Positions 4,946 to 5,986 of a stretch of DNA of 5,986 bases are shown here, one piece after another. The stretch lies in assembly GCA_900322165.1 (NCBI GenBank), contig ONYR01000106.1:1-5986 (forward strand). Reading direction: 5' to 3'. Origin of the DNA: an uncultured Eubacteriales bacterium. GTDB lineage: Bacteria > Bacillota > Clostridia > Lachnospirales > Bianqueaceae. The translations under genes and the position numbers were made by a program. The first letter of the stretch is position 1; each line of letters opens with the position of its first letter. The notes below the pieces were generated by a model. That model made no database searches and was not told the origin of the DNA. It saw nothing but the letters and a program-made list of their open reading frames with translations.

Positions 4946-5986
4946 TCAGTCGAAGTAGATGGTCTTGCCGGTTTCAGCGCTCTTGTAGATCGCGTCAAGG
5001 ATCTTGGTGACCGTGAAGGCCTGCTCAGGCTTAACAAACAGCTCGCCCTTGCCAAGCAGTGCGTTGACCCAGATCTCAGCCTCGGCTTCGTTGGGGTTCT
5101 TCATCGGGTTGCGGTCGATCGTGCCGGCGGGACGGAAGAAGAAAGGATTGCGGGTCGCGATCTTGCTGTCGACCTGACGGCCGGCAATGACGTGGTTCGC
5201 GCGGACACCGTCCTCGGTGTCAAGGCCGCCCTTGGTACCGCAAAGCTTGACCATGCCGCGGGGCGCGATCATGTTGATCGCCCAGGAGGAGCGGATGTTG
5301 ATAAGGGCACCGTTCTTCATGCGGACGAAACCGAATGCGGAGTCCTCGAGCTCATATTTAGCCGGATCCCAGTCGCCGAAATCGTTGCCCATCTCATCGT
5401 GGGTCGCGACCGGACCGATCTTCGCAAACTTGCAGCCGGTAACGCTCTCGACTTCGTAGTTGTTCATCATCCACAGGGTCAGGTCCAGTGCATGGGTCGC
5501 GATATCGATGAGCGGGCCGCCGCCTTGCTCAGCCTTGCTCGTGAATACGCCCCAGGTCGGAATGCCGCGGCGGCGAAGAGCAGTTGCCTCAGCATAGTAG
5601 ATCTCACCAAGCGCGCCGGTCTCCACATACTGCTTCATGGCCTTGAAGTTGTCCATGTGACGGTACTGATAACCGATCGTGAGAAGCTTGCCGGTCTTAT
5701 GCATCGTGTCGATCATCTTCTGGGCGTCTTCCACGTTGGCAGCCATCGGCTTTTCGCAGATGACATGCTTGCCGGCTTCCATTGCAGCACAGCTGATCTC
5801 GCAGTGCTTCACGTTCGGGGTCAGGACATGAACCGCGTAGATCTCGGGGCAGGCGAGCAGATCGCGGTAGTCCGTGAAGACCTTGGCGCCTTCGCAGCCA
5901 TATTTCGCGCGGGCTTCCTCTGCACGCTCGGGGATGATGTCGCAGAATGCGTACATGTCGATCTTGTCGCGCTGAGAAGCCATGCC
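4946..5986 (-). CDS. Gfo/Idh/MocA-family sugar oxidoreductase (5' end cut off by window edge)
   Basis: Probable cytoplasmic NAD(P)-dependent dehydrogenase acting on a sugar, sugar derivative or inositol-like polyol. The frame runs open off the window edge. The Met at 5983 is preceded in frame by Gly, and the visible protein starts after the usual GxGxxG nucleotide loop, so it is internal and roughly 20-30 residues are missing. Numbered from that Met (345 residues visible): the second half of the Rossmann domain; EKP at 77-79, whose Lys is the family's conserved active-site residue; GYQYRH at 104-109; and GGGPLIDIATHALD at 154-167, whose Asp160 and His164 fit the family's substrate-binding and catalytic positions. 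The C-terminal alpha/beta domain follows, with the typical EDSAFGFVRMKNGA stretch near 213-226. It is the first visible gene of the operon, with 38 nt between its TGA and the preferred start of the epimerase gene. The family is certain; the substrate is not. Confidence 0.93.
   Translation of the reverse strand, partial: GMASQRDKIDMYAFCDIIPERAEEARAKYGCEGAKVFTDYRDLLACPEIYAVHVLTPNVKHCEISCAAMEAGKHVICEKPMAANVEDAQKMIDTMHKTGKLLTIGYQYRHMDNFKAMKQYVETGALGEIYYAEATALRRRGIPTWGVFTSKAEQGGGPLIDIATHALDLTLWMMNNYEVESVTGCKFAKIGPVATHDEMGNDFGDWDPAKYELEDSAFGFVRMKNGALINIRSSWAINMIAPRGMVKLCGTKGGLDTEDGVRANHVIAGRQVDSKIATRNPFFFRPAGTIDRNPMKNPNEAEAEIWVNALLGKGELFVKPEQAFTVTKILDAIYKSAETGKTIYFD

Noticed and set aside
5981..5983. 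ATG at the right edge as the true start of the oxidoreductase
   Set aside because: The protein from there lacks the N-terminal glycine-rich nucleotide loop and first strand the family needs, and the frame is open upstream, so the gene continues outside the window.

Overview
The window holds one block of five genes, all on the minus strand and read right to left. A perfect 20-bp stem-loop terminator follows them, then about 200 bases with no credible gene. The dense GC-rich coding, short spacers, one 4-nt ATGA overlap, strong AAGGAG/GGAGG ribosome sites and absence of an internal terminator point to a single polycistronic bacterial transcript. Ribosome-site style and the protein set suggest a gut- or rumen-type anaerobic Bacillota (Clostridia-like) carbohydrate degrader. 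That placement is inference; no marker gene is present. All five genes end in TGA, so TGA is an ordinary stop here.

Layout in transcription order: (1) 5986-4946, a Gfo/Idh/MocA-family NAD(P)-dependent sugar oxidoreductase whose first residues, including the Rossmann glycine motif, lie outside the window; (2) 4907-3612, an AGE-family epimerase whose motifs resemble cellobiose/mannobiose 2-epimerases; (3) 3615-2779, a xylose-isomerase-like TIM-barrel sugar epimerase/isomerase/lyase; (4) 2759-1320, an aldehyde dehydrogenase with a complete catalytic set but a Met at the usual cofactor-binding Lys; (5) 1278-337, an HGGG/GFSAG alpha/beta hydrolase of the carbohydrate-esterase type. The terminator stem is at 205-266. 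The operon promoter must lie upstream (beyond 5986), since no promoter is visible inside.

None of the proteins has a recognisable signal peptide or membrane segment (the first lacks its N-terminus), so the set looks like a cytoplasmic module. A plausible reading is de-esterification of an imported sugar or oligosaccharide (hydrolase), rearrangement at C2 (AGE epimerase), oxidation to a keto sugar followed by isomerisation or elimination (oxidoreductase plus TIM barrel), and oxidation of a released or derived aldehyde to an acid (aldehyde dehydrogenase). The exact substrate cannot be read from sequence. No transporter, kinase, aldolase, classical glycoside hydrolase or regulator lies in the window.

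Two local sequence features stand out. The end of the aldehyde dehydrogenase gene carries a 22-bp tandem duplication that widens the spacer before the hydrolase gene. The same 13-nt ribosome-site leader precedes both the aldehyde dehydrogenase and the hydrolase.
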